The notes under the pieces: model-generated
What the model was told of the DNA's origin: nothing
Seen by the model: the letters and a program-made list of their open reading frames with translations, nothing else
Databases searched by the model: none
Source: an uncultured bacterium
GTDB lineage: Bacteria > Cyanobacteriota > Vampirovibrionia > Gastranaerophilales > Gastranaerophilaceae
Assembly: GCA_900551965.1 (NCBI GenBank)
Contig: URYF01000005.1
Coordinates: 1 to 53,275, forward strand
DNA length: 53,275 nt
Direction of reading: 5' to 3'
In this document: positions 7,429-15,250 of the stretch, in pieces
How positions within the stretch are numbered: the first letter of the stretch is position 1
How the letters are laid out: every line of letters starts with the position of its first letter
Position numbers and translations under genes: made by a program

Positions 7429-7907
7429 TAGTCACCTTTATCTTTGTGTCTTAGAAATGATTGAACTTTTGTCTGCATCATTTCTTCTTTTATTTTAAAT
7501 CCTGAATCTGTCTCTTGTACAATTTGATACATTTTCAGCCAGTAAGTTTCTTTAGATGGCTGGCGCTCAGCGCTTATTTTTATACCGTCAGGTGTTTCTT
7601 TTGCGATAATATTTCTGTATTTATTCTTGTACTTTCTTAGTTTAGCAGTTTTTTGCCCGATTTTCAATTCTTTAAAATATCTTTTCGTAGGAACGACAAT
7701 TTCTTCGGTTTTGCCTGATGGCTTTACGACTTCACGGATAATTTTTGCATCGGGTGAATATAGGTTTAAAAGTTCGTTATTGTAGGTGTTTGCGTAATTT
7801 GTATATTTATAAAAAAAGTCCACAGCTTCTTTTGGAGTTTTGGCATAAGCGCTTGTACTGATTACAAGTATTCCTAATATCGGCAGAATTATTTTTAGTC
7901 TGTTCAT
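7428..7907 (-). CDS. Exported protein of unknown function
   Basis: 159 residues. A signal peptide is clear: MNRLKIILPILGILVISTSAYA with a likely cut after SAYA. The mature part begins KTPKEAVDFFYKYTNYANTY and is rich in Lys and Tyr; an alternating alpha and beta pattern with a pocket-like tail vaguely suggests an NTF2-like fold, which is speculation. It is coupled to aroC by a one-base overlap, a link that looks operonic rather than functional. Confidence 0.75.
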   Translation of the reverse strand: MNRLKIILPILGILVISTSAYAKTPKEAVDFFYKYTNYANTYNNELLNLYSPDAKIIREVVKPSGKTEEIVVPTKRYFKELKIGQKTAKLRKYKNKYRNIIAKETPDGIKISAERQPSKETYWLKMYQIVQETDSGFKIKEEMMQTKVQSFLRHKDKGD

Positions 7908-7909
7908 CT

Positions 7910-7927
7910 AAATCTCCTTTGAGATTT
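7910..7927 (-). promoter_or_regulatory. Hairpin enclosing the ribosome-binding site of 7428-7907
   Basis: On the minus strand AAATCTC pairs with GAGATTT around an AAAG loop, and the AAAGGAG Shine-Dalgarno sequence spans the loop and right arm, two bases before ATG. Folding would hide the site, so translation of the exported protein and coupled aroC may be limited. Only seven A/T-rich pairs support it. Confidence 0.35.
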
Positions 7928-8006
7928 AATTTAGAAAATGATATTAAATTTTACACTCCCCGATGAGGTAGAAATATTTTATGATTTTATGTAGAATTAA
8001 CTTATT

Positions 8007-8393
8007 ATGAAAAGAATTTTAATAGTTGATGATGTTCCGGGCTGGATAAGATTTCATACAAATAATCTGAATTATTTGAATATTGAAGGTTTGGAAATTG
8101 ATTGTGCGTATAGTGCAAAAGAGGGTGTGGCTAAGATTGAGTCATCTATTGATGAACCTTATGATATAATTTTTACGGATTTGCAAATGGAGAGTGATTT
8201 TTTACCGCTGTTTGCAGGTGAGTGGTTTGTAAAACAAATTAAAACCTATAAAGAATATAACAATACCAAAGTCGTGATTGTTTCTGCATCTCCTTCAATT
8301 CAAAGGATTGCAGAACGCAACGGGGTTTTATGCCTGCCAAAAACTGTAGTGAGAAATTCCGATGCTGAAGTTTACAGGCAATTTATTGTTTAA
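8007..8393 (+). CDS. Stand-alone response-regulator receiver domain
   Basis: 128 residues forming one CheY-like receiver with no output domain. Landmarks: acidic pair in ILIVDDVPG, phospho-acceptor Asp in IIFTDLQME, conserved Ser in VIVSASPS and Lys in CLPKTVV. Such proteins act as phosphorelay or motility intermediates; no kinase gene is adjacent, so its partner is unknown. A TAGAAT box ends nine bases before the ATG and no Shine-Dalgarno site is seen, so the leader must be very short. Its 3' end overlaps the convergent aldolase gene by 11 bases. Confidence 0.85.
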   Translation: MKRILIVDDVPGWIRFHTNNLNYLNIEGLEIDCAYSAKEGVAKIESSIDEPYDIIFTDLQMESDFLPLFAGEWFVKQIKTYKEYNNTKVVIVSASPSIQRIAERNGVLCLPKTVVRNSDAEVYRQFIV

Positions 8394-9102
8394 TTTTTAG
8401 TGAATCCAGGAGTTCAGTTCGGTTCAAATTTCCGCCGCAGCGCCCTATGCCATCTTCTGTAGTATCTATTGAATGTGCTCCAAGTTCTATGGCTTTTAGT
8501 GAATTTTGCAGTGCCATTTGAATATTATTGTGCCCATGGAAACTTATTTTTTTATACCCTAAAGATTTTAGTTTATTGTAATATTTTTCGATATCTTGCG
8601 GGTAAAGTGTTCCATAGCTGTCTGCAAAATACAAGCTTTCGATAATGTCTTTATACTGCCAGCAGTATAGGGCAATAAGACCTTCTTCTGTAATATTTGA
8701 TATGTCCATAAGTTGGACAAATATTCCGTAGCCTCTATAATGTAAATTTTTTGCTATATCAAGAGTTTCTTTAATCCTATTAGGGTGGCAGGCTATTCTT
8801 ATGTAATCTATATAATCTTTTTCGCTTCCGGGAAAATCTTCTATTAAAAACCGTTTTGTATCTGTCATTATACAAAGTTTCAGGTTTCCTTTAACGCTAT
8901 AGTATTTTTTTAAAAATTCCGGGCTGCAATTATAAAACTGCCCTTTGCCACTGTTATCAAAGTGGTTTCTGTAACCTATTTCATAATAAGTAATTCCGGA
9001 TTTGTTGAGTCTATCCATCAGATTAATTATGAAATCAGGGGTAAATTCCCAGTTTGTATTGTGGCCGCCGTCTCTTGTTGTGCAATCTAATATCTTAATC
9101 AT
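8383..9102 (-). CDS. DRE-TIM aldolase/lyase family protein (HMGL-like)
   Basis: TIM-barrel metal-dependent enzyme of the HMG-CoA lyase / 4-hydroxy-2-oxovalerate aldolase superfamily. Motifs: KILDCTTRDGGHN at the N-terminus (metal-binding Asp), ADSYGTLYP in the middle, metal ligands in SFHGHNNIQMALQN, and DTTEDGIGRCGGNLN. At 239 residues it is shorter than aldolases or isopropylmalate synthases and lacks their C-terminal domain, so it is probably a minimal lyase or aldolase; the substrate is unknown. The gene starts from an extended -10 box exactly six bases before ATG, without a Shine-Dalgarno site. Confidence 0.8.
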   Translation of the reverse strand: MIKILDCTTRDGGHNTNWEFTPDFIINLMDRLNKSGITYYEIGYRNHFDNSGKGQFYNCSPEFLKKYYSVKGNLKLCIMTDTKRFLIEDFPGSEKDYIDYIRIACHPNRIKETLDIAKNLHYRGYGIFVQLMDISNITEEGLIALYCWQYKDIIESLYFADSYGTLYPQDIEKYYNKLKSLGYKKISFHGHNNIQMALQNSLKAIELGAHSIDTTEDGIGRCGGNLNRTELLDSLKIKQ

Positions 9103-9108
9103 ACTGAT

Positions 9109-9117
9109 ATTTTATCA
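9109..9117 (-). promoter_or_regulatory. Extended -10 box directly before the 9102 start codon
   Basis: On the minus strand TGATAAAAT is followed by ATCAGT and then ATG. Transcription normally begins 6-7 bases after the -10 box, so the mRNA would start at or next to the initiation codon (leaderless). Confidence 0.55.
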
Positions 9118-9213
9118 TAAGAATAATTTTTTCGTTTTAATCTATGCCGGGGCGGGTAATTTATTTCAAACTCTTCATGGTTAACATGGTCATGTCGAGA
9201 GGAGTTTAAAATT

Positions 9214-10074
9214 ATGAAGAGTAACATCTATCAATCAGAAGTTATAAATATGAAATCTTTGAAGAATTTATTTATAGAAATGACTGCTAAAAATTGTAAT
9301 CAGCATTGTAAGCATTGCTATATTGATTTTCCTAAATTTGGCAGGAAAGAATCGGATTTTATTGATATAGATCAGATAAAACAAGCCCTTAATGATACGA
9401 CAAAAGAAGATATTGAATGTATTTACTTAACAGGGGCGGAGCCGATGACTCACCCTGATTTTAATGCCATTTTAAGGTTGTGTTTAAAACGTTCTAATGT
9501 TTGTATTTGTACAAATGGTTCTTTTATTAATGAAAAGAAAGCAAGATTTCTGAAAAAAGTTGAAGATGAGTCTGATAATGAAATAATTTTTAAAATCAGT
9601 ATTGATCACTATGAAGAGGTCAAAAACGATGATATTCGTTATCGCGGAGCATACAGGCAGGCAGTTTTTGCTATAAAACATCTTGTTAAATACAGTTTTA
9701 ATCCGATAATAACAATCACTAATTACTATAATTTGAAGAATGATGATTTGCTATCCGGTTTTGAATCTGTTTTTGAAAGAAACGGTTTTGATATGGATAA
9801 ATCTAATTTGCAGGTAGTTCCCTGGCATGATAAATCCGTAAAGTTAGAAGGTGAAATTTGCGACAGGTGGGATAAACTGGATTGTGAATACGGTCGTATT
9901 CTGACTGTATCAGGGGTTTATACTTGCCCGTTTTTGGCAAATGATTATCGCGGGCGCTGTGGCAGTTCTTTTGCAGATTACAATAAAAAAAGCTCGCTGG
10001 AAACGAGCTTTTGTAACACTTGTATTAAATCTAAAAAACAAATATTTTCAATAGATTTTTCTCAATTTGAATAA
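9214..10074 (+). CDS. Radical SAM enzyme of unknown substrate
   Basis: 286 residues. The radical SAM [4Fe-4S] motif CxxxCxxC is seen as NCNQHCKHCYIDF, followed by YLTGAEPMTHPDF (GxEP-type SAM motif) and a strand CICTNGSFI. The C-terminal third holds further cysteines (LDCEYGRI, YTCPFLAND, RGRCGSS, FCNTCIKS), a twitch/SPASM-like region likely to hold an auxiliary cluster. Close relatives modify peptides, cofactors or sugars; no precursor-peptide gene was seen beside it. ATG at 9214 follows GAGAGGAG; a ten-codon ORF (9177-9209) ends inside that site. It ends flush against the convergent pilO gene. Confidence 0.85.
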   Translation: MKSNIYQSEVINMKSLKNLFIEMTAKNCNQHCKHCYIDFPKFGRKESDFIDIDQIKQALNDTTKEDIECIYLTGAEPMTHPDFNAILRLCLKRSNVCICTNGSFINEKKARFLKKVEDESDNEIIFKISIDHYEEVKNDDIRYRGAYRQAVFAIKHLVKYSFNPIITITNYYNLKNDDLLSGFESVFERNGFDMDKSNLQVVPWHDKSVKLEGEICDRWDKLDCEYGRILTVSGVYTCPFLANDYRGRCGSSFADYNKKSSLETSFCNTCIKSKKQIFSIDFSQFE

Positions 10075-10662
10075 TTATTTTTTAGCATATAATTTTACTT
10101 TGAAGTTAATAAGAAGAATTTTCTTATTTTTCTTATATGGAACGATTTCAGCAGATTGAATATCAAGGAAATGTTCGTGCTTATACATTTCTTTTAAGAA
10201 GTTATCATAATCAGTATAATTACCGACCATTTCCATATTTAATCTTGCAACGTTATAAGTTTCTTTTGCACCTTGAACAAAAGCATCATCTTCGGGATCA
10301 TATTCATATTTGATACCTCTGACTTTGATTTTATTAGCACGGACAAGCTGTAAAATTTCTGCAAATTCACCGGCAATAACAGCTTCAGTGTTCATTCCAG
10401 CCATAACCGGTTTGTAGAAAGGTTTTTCACTTTTTGCGTTTTCAGCTTCTTTACGTTTTTCTTCTTCTTCCTTGCGTTTATACTCATCAAGTTTTGTTTG
10501 TTTTTCTTGAACGGTTGCTTGTTTTTGCGCAATTTCAGCTTCCAACGCTTTATAGCTGTTGAAATTATCTATAATTTTAGGAACTGTATATCCAAGTCCT
10601 ACAATTATAAGAATGATTAAAGCAATCGGTATTAAAAACTGTTTTAATTTTTCGCTGTCCAT
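10075..10662 (-). CDS. pilO: Type IV pilus inner-membrane protein PilO
   Basis: 195 residues with the PilO plan: short cytoplasmic start, one transmembrane helix at about 11-30 (PIALIILIIVGLGYTVPKII), a charged coiled coil at about 35-80, then a periplasmic ferredoxin-like domain. PilO dimerises with PilN to form the alignment complex linking the PilM ring to the secretin. Sequence alone is weak, but its place 21 bases after a PilM-PilN protein makes the call good. No pilP, pilQ or motor ATPase is in the window. Confidence 0.8.
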   Translation of the reverse strand: MDSEKLKQFLIPIALIILIIVGLGYTVPKIIDNFNSYKALEAEIAQKQATVQEKQTKLDEYKRKEEEEKRKEAENAKSEKPFYKPVMAGMNTEAVIAGEFAEILQLVRANKIKVRGIKYEYDPEDDAFVQGAKETYNVARLNMEMVGNYTDYDNFLKEMYKHEHFLDIQSAEIVPYKKNKKILLINFKVKLYAKK

Positions 10663-10683
10663 TTTTTATCCTTTTATCAATAT

Positions 10684-12348
10684 TTATTGTTGCGGTTGTT
10701 CTTGTTGTTCACCTTCGGCCTTTTTATCTTTTGAATCTTTAGCATCATCTTTAGGCGGTGTTGTTAGTCTTTTCATGAAAGATGTTAATTGTGCTTCGTT
10801 CATATTTGTGATTTCAAAAATATAAGGTGCGGTATCAACTGTTGAAACTGTACTATTAATTACAGTATCTAAAGAGCCTGCTTTTAAATCCAATTTGCTT
10901 AAACGCAATTTTGATTCAACCAAAGAATCTTTCAGGTTCTGATAAAATACATATACGTCTTCAACAGAATCGGCACAGCCTTTAACGTTAACTATTCCGT
11001 CATCTCCTGTAATAAAATATGTTAAATACAGACCTCTTGGAATAGATTCGCCTAATGCGGCGTATGCCATAATTTTGGTTCTGTTATTTTTCAAAACTTT
11101 TTCGATTTCAGCAACAGCATTAAATCCGGTATCACCGGTTTTTGCTTCGTAGGCTTTAATTTGTTCATCAAGTGATGTTATTTGAGTATCTAATTCAGCA
11201 CTTTTGGTTTGGTTTTTAGTTACCATATTTTGAGTAAAGTAAAATCCTAAACCAACCGGTGCCATTATTATTACACCCAGAACTATAGCAAGTATTGATG
11301 CTTTTGTCGGAGTGAGTTCACCCAGTGGAGTTTCGATAGTTGCAACTGCAGCTTTCTTTTTACCTTTTGTAGCAATGAAATCTACATCAACAGGCATAAC
11401 TCCTGCCGGTGCCATGTGACCTATTGAGTGTAAAGAAACTTTAATTTGGTCTTCAGGCATAATGTTCAAAGACATTTCCATTAAAGGTTCTTTTCTGAAT
11501 TGGTTTTCTTCCACAAATACTGTTGCACCGCCGAATTGCAAGCGCCCTGCAAGGATTTCCGCTGAAACAAGGTCTGTTTCTGAGATTACAAGTAAAGAAC
11601 TTGAAGGAGTACTCATAAGTGCGATTTGTGCTGCATTTTCAATTGCGGAGTATATTTCTTCCCCTTCGTAAGATTTAATAGGTAGCGGTTCTTCGTAGTA
11701 TTCAAGGATTCTTTTACCTTGCAGACCTATCATTTGGAAACCGCTGTTATTTACAACCATTAAGCTCCAGGAATGACCGTCTTGCAGTTGTGTTGCACCT
11801 ATTCCTGTAGCATATAAACCTTTTAAGTATGAGAATAATGAACATTCAACACTTGCAAGATTTGCACCCATTGATGTTAAAATATCTCTAATTTGGTCAA
11901 CAGCTTGTTTTTGAACTGCTGTATAAAAAACGTTTCTTGAATCAGAGTTAGAAGAAGCTAATGCATCAAACCAAAAAGAAAGCGGTTCTTTGCGTTTAAA
12001 GATAAATGATTGTTCTAATTCACCAAGAATAACGTTTGAAATAGCACTATCGTCTAATAATAGCGGCAGACCTTCTTTTAATCCAAACCAAACAGTCGGA
12101 ACACTAAGGTGAATATTAGCCTTTTGCGGGTTAATATTACGCATTTGAAACAATGTTTCCAAACCTGCTTTAAACTCATCGTAATTAGCAATTTCCCTTT
12201 GAGCTTCGTTATATTCCAATGGGGTTTGTGCATAAGATTTAACATTTCCGTGTTTGTCAATGACAATCATTCCCAATCCGCACGCAGGCGAAATTGAAAT
12301 ACATATCTCAGCGCCTCCACCCATTCCTAATAAATTACTTAATGACAT
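10684..12348 (-). CDS. pilM: Fused PilM-PilN type IV pilus assembly protein
   Basis: 554 residues combining two proteins that are normally separate. Residues 1 to about 335 resemble PilM (actin-like ASKHA fold) but with a degenerate nucleotide-binding start (GAEICISISPACGLGMIV in place of the usual GIDIG motif). A transmembrane helix at about 350-372 (LAIVLGVIIMAPVGLGFYF) opens the PilN-like part, with a coiled coil at 380-420 and a ferredoxin-like domain; the tail is Lys/Gln-rich. PilM then PilN then PilO is the canonical order, which supports the fusion. AAAAGGTAG precedes the ATG, and a TATAAT box lies upstream. Confidence 0.75.
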   Translation of the reverse strand: MSLSNLLGMGGGAEICISISPACGLGMIVIDKHGNVKSYAQTPLEYNEAQREIANYDEFKAGLETLFQMRNINPQKANIHLSVPTVWFGLKEGLPLLLDDSAISNVILGELEQSFIFKRKEPLSFWFDALASSNSDSRNVFYTAVQKQAVDQIRDILTSMGANLASVECSLFSYLKGLYATGIGATQLQDGHSWSLMVVNNSGFQMIGLQGKRILEYYEEPLPIKSYEGEEIYSAIENAAQIALMSTPSSSLLVISETDLVSAEILAGRLQFGGATVFVEENQFRKEPLMEMSLNIMPEDQIKVSLHSIGHMAPAGVMPVDVDFIATKGKKKAAVATIETPLGELTPTKASILAIVLGVIIMAPVGLGFYFTQNMVTKNQTKSAELDTQITSLDEQIKAYEAKTGDTGFNAVAEIEKVLKNNRTKIMAYAALGESIPRGLYLTYFITGDDGIVNVKGCADSVEDVYVFYQNLKDSLVESKLRLSKLDLKAGSLDTVINSTVSTVDTAPYIFEITNMNEAQLTSFMKRLTTPPKDDAKDSKDKKAEGEQQEQPQQ

Positions 12349-12456
12349 ATCTACCTTTTTACTCTTCTTACTATAATCTTATTTTTATTATACAATATAT
12401 TTTATAAATGGGAAAATCTTAACATAAATTTACACCGAATGGAGGATTAAATTTTA

Positions 12457-13365
12457 ATGAATTATATTAGCGAGATTCAAAAACTTAAAAAAGAAAAAAA
12501 TGCAATAGTTCTGGCACATTGTTATCAAAATGTAGAGATTGATGAGGTTGCAGATTATGTTGGCGATTCATTATTTTTAAGCCAAAAAGCTAAAGAAACC
12601 AATGCTGAAATTATTATATTTGCGGGGGTATATTTTATGGCGCAAACCGCCAAGCTGCTAAACCCTGCTAAAAAAGTAATTTTGCCAAATCTCAAAGCCG
12701 GATGCGAAATGGCAGATATGATTGATTTAGAACAATTAAGAAATTTTAAACAAAAATATCCAAATATACCTGTAGTTTGTTATATAAATTCAACTGCAGA
12801 AGTAAAATCAGAATGTGATATTTGTTGTACAAGTTCTAATGCCATAAAAATTGTTGAAAGTTTAAAATCTGAAAAAGTTTTATTTGTGCCTGACAGAAAC
12901 TTAGGAAGATGGGTTGAAAAACAGCTTGGTAATGTTGAAGTAATTACATATAATGGTTTCTGCCCTATTCATAATAATTTAGATCTGCAAGGTATTAAAG
13001 ATACTAAGTCAAAATATCCTAATGCTTTAGTTCTGGCGCATCCTGAGTGTAAAGAATCCTTCCTTGAGTTTGCGGATTATGTCGGAAGTACTACAGGTAT
13101 AATTAATTATGTCAAGAACAGTAGTGATAAACAATTTATCATTGCAACCGAAAAAGGGGTTATTGATAGATTAAAGAGAGATTACCCAAATAAGCAGTTT
13201 TATAGTATATGCGATAGACCATCCATTTGTCCTAGTATGAAACTAAATACCGTGATGGATATATATTATGCATTGAAAAATGAAACTCCTGTGATTGATG
13301 TTGATGAAAAAATAGCTAAAGAAGCTGTAAAATGTATTGATAGAATGCTGGAGGTTTCAAAATAG
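12457..13365 (+). CDS. nadA: Quinolinate synthase A
   Basis: Condenses iminoaspartate and dihydroxyacetone phosphate to quinolinate for NAD synthesis, using a [4Fe-4S] cluster. 302 residues, the compact NadA form. The three cluster ligands are C83 (AGCEMADM), C169 (NGFCPIH) and C258 (SICPSMK); HCYQNVEIDEVADYVGDS is the conserved N-terminus. A GGAGG site precedes the ATG. nadB and nadC are not in the window. rlmB follows after one base. Confidence 0.96.
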   Translation: MNYISEIQKLKKEKNAIVLAHCYQNVEIDEVADYVGDSLFLSQKAKETNAEIIIFAGVYFMAQTAKLLNPAKKVILPNLKAGCEMADMIDLEQLRNFKQKYPNIPVVCYINSTAEVKSECDICCTSSNAIKIVESLKSEKVLFVPDRNLGRWVEKQLGNVEVITYNGFCPIHNNLDLQGIKDTKSKYPNALVLAHPECKESFLEFADYVGSTTGIINYVKNSSDKQFIIATEKGVIDRLKRDYPNKQFYSICDRPSICPSMKLNTVMDIYYALKNETPVIDVDEKIAKEAVKCIDRMLEVSK

Positions 13366-13366
13366 T

Positions 13367-14113
13367 ATGGAAAACCTTGATGTAATATACGGTAAAAACT
13401 CTGTAATGGAGGCTTTGATTGCGGGTAATAGAGAAATTAATAAGATATTGATATCTAAAAATATTCACTCGGATAACAAAATCAATAAAATAAAAGAACT
13501 TGCACAAGAAAGAGGGATAATTTTTCAATTTGTAGCAAAAGAAAAATTTCAGCCGTATGCAGAGTTTAATCATCAGGGAATTATAGCGCAGGTTTCGCCT
13601 GTAAAATATATGGAGCTTGAGGACTTTCTGGAGTTAAAAAATCATGAAAATTCTTCACTTGTAATATTAGACGGAGTTGAGGATTCTCACAATCTTGGTG
13701 CTATAATAAGAACTTGTGTCTGCGCAGGAGTTGACGGGATAATTATTCCGTCGCGCAGAAATGTTCAAGTAAATTCAACGGTTGAAAAAATTAGTGCTGG
13801 TGCAGTTAATCACATTCCTATAATAAAAGTAAATAGCCTGGTTAACGCTGTGCAGAAACTAAAGGATAACAACTGGTGGATAATTGCAACAGATGCATCA
13901 GCAAAAGATAATTATTATGATGTTAAATATAACGATATGAACTTTGCAATAATTATGGGTGCTGAGCATGCGGGGGTTTCAAAATCTCTTTTAAAAGCTT
14001 CTGATTTTGTGGTAAAAATTCCAATGCAGAATGATTTCAATTCTTTAAATGTTTCAAATGCTTTAAGTGCTATAATTTTTGAAACTTTAAGACAAAAATT
14101 AACAAAAAAATAA
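13367..14113 (+). CDS. rlmB: 23S rRNA 2'-O-methyltransferase, TrmH/RlmB (SpoU) family
   Basis: 248 residues. An N-terminal substrate-binding domain (ENLDVIYGKNSVMEAL) is followed by the knotted SPOUT domain with motifs NLGAIIRTCVCAGVDG, IIMGAEHAGVS and IPMQNDFNSLNVSNA. The family methylates G2251 of 23S rRNA; the exact target here is inferred. The frame extends ten codons upstream into nadA, but the family starts at MENLDVIYG, and GGAGG at 13350 serves this ATG. Confidence 0.88.
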   Translation: MENLDVIYGKNSVMEALIAGNREINKILISKNIHSDNKINKIKELAQERGIIFQFVAKEKFQPYAEFNHQGIIAQVSPVKYMELEDFLELKNHENSSLVILDGVEDSHNLGAIIRTCVCAGVDGIIIPSRRNVQVNSTVEKISAGAVNHIPIIKVNSLVNAVQKLKDNNWWIIATDASAKDNYYDVKYNDMNFAIIMGAEHAGVSKSLLKASDFVVKIPMQNDFNSLNVSNALSAIIFETLRQKLTKK

Positions 14114-14188
14114 AAATAATAATACAATCAGATGACCCCAAATTTTATTCTTAGTTATATCATACTTATAGTAAGATTGGAGCATACC

Positions 14189-15211
14189 GTGAAAAAAGAG
14201 TTTGAGAGTTTTGGTATATTAACTGATGAAATTTCTGATGAAAATGTAGATTTTAAAAAACTTCAGGAAATAGAGCATAATACCGAAGATGATGAAGACG
14301 GAGAAGACATCTTAAAATCTGTGGCTGATCCTAAGGTTCAAGAGAGCATGGTGTCTGTTAATTCTGATGACAGCGTAAAAATTTATCTGCGTCAGATTGG
14401 GAAAATCCCTCTTTTGTCTTCTGAAGAAGAATTGGATTTGGCAAGAAAAATTCAGGAAAATCGTGATGAGTTTGCGAAAGATGTACTTGTAAATGCCAAT
14501 TTAAGACTTGTTGTAAGTATTGCAAAAAAATATATCGGACGCGGCTTATCTTTTCTTGATTTGATACAGGAGGGTAATGTCGGTTTAATTAAAGCCGCAG
14601 GACGTTTTGATTATAAAAAAGGTTATAAATTCTCGACTTATGCAACCTGGTGGATTCAACAATCCATCACAAGAGCTATTGCAGATAAGGCAAGAATTAT
14701 AAGGCTTCCGATACATATGATTGATTCTATTGGTAAAATTAGAAGAGCAACAATAGATTTAACTACAGAACTCGGGCATCCGCCGACAAAACAAGAGATT
14801 GCTTATCGTTTAGGGCTTCCAGTTTCAAAATTGACTTCAATTATCAAATCTGCCCAATCAACAGTGAGTATGGATACTCCGGCAACATCTGATGAAGATT
14901 CGTCAAAAATTGCAGATTTTATTGTTGATAATTCTACAATAACACCTGACGGTAAAGTTACGCATGATAATTTGTTAGAAGATATAAGAAAAATTTTAAA
15001 TCAGTTAAGCCAAAAAGAACGAGATGTTTTGATTTTGCGTTATGGTTTGGATAATAACGGAATGAAAAAGACTCTTGATGAAATTGGTTCACAATACGGA
15101 GTTTCAAGAGAGCGTATCCGCCAGATTGAAAACCGTGCGATTTCAAAATTGAAAAAACTATGTAAAAACGAAAAACTTCATGATGGTTTAATGAATTATT
15201 TCGGCGGTTAA
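14189..15211 (+). CDS. rpoD: RNA polymerase primary-type sigma-70 factor
   Basis: 340 residues from a GTG start preceded by TTGGAG; an upstream ATG at 14132 lacks a ribosome site. Region 1.2 (DSVKIYLRQIGKIPLLSSEEE), region 2 (NANLRLVVSIAKKYIGRGL, FSTYATWWIQQSITRAI), region 3 and region 4 (TLDEIGSQYGVSRERIRQIE) are complete and very close to housekeeping SigA. An acidic N-terminal segment of about 55 residues replaces the longer region 1.1. A second sigma-70 gene lies at 31930, so this is probably but not certainly the principal factor. The kinase gene follows closely. Confidence 0.88.
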   Translation: MKKEFESFGILTDEISDENVDFKKLQEIEHNTEDDEDGEDILKSVADPKVQESMVSVNSDDSVKIYLRQIGKIPLLSSEEELDLARKIQENRDEFAKDVLVNANLRLVVSIAKKYIGRGLSFLDLIQEGNVGLIKAAGRFDYKKGYKFSTYATWWIQQSITRAIADKARIIRLPIHMIDSIGKIRRATIDLTTELGHPPTKQEIAYRLGLPVSKLTSIIKSAQSTVSMDTPATSDEDSSKIADFIVDNSTITPDGKVTHDNLLEDIRKILNQLSQKERDVLILRYGLDNNGMKKTLDEIGSQYGVSRERIRQIENRAISKLKKLCKNEKLHDGLMNYFGG

Positions 15212-15235
15212 TATATTTATTAATTATCATAGGTG

Positions 15236-15244
15236 TGCTATAAT
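15236..15244 (+). promoter_or_regulatory. Extended -10 box (TGCTATAAT) before the 15251 start
   Basis: TGCTATAAT ends six bases before ATG at 15251 and there is no Shine-Dalgarno sequence in between, so a transcript from it would be leaderless. It gives the kinase a promoter separate from the sigma-factor gene. Confidence 0.6.
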
Positions 15245-15250
15245 CAGTTT

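Noticed and set aside
9177..9209. Ten-codon ORF as RiPP precursor for the radical SAM enzyme
   Set aside because: Too short, no leader-core pattern and no modifiable Cys, Tyr or Trp.
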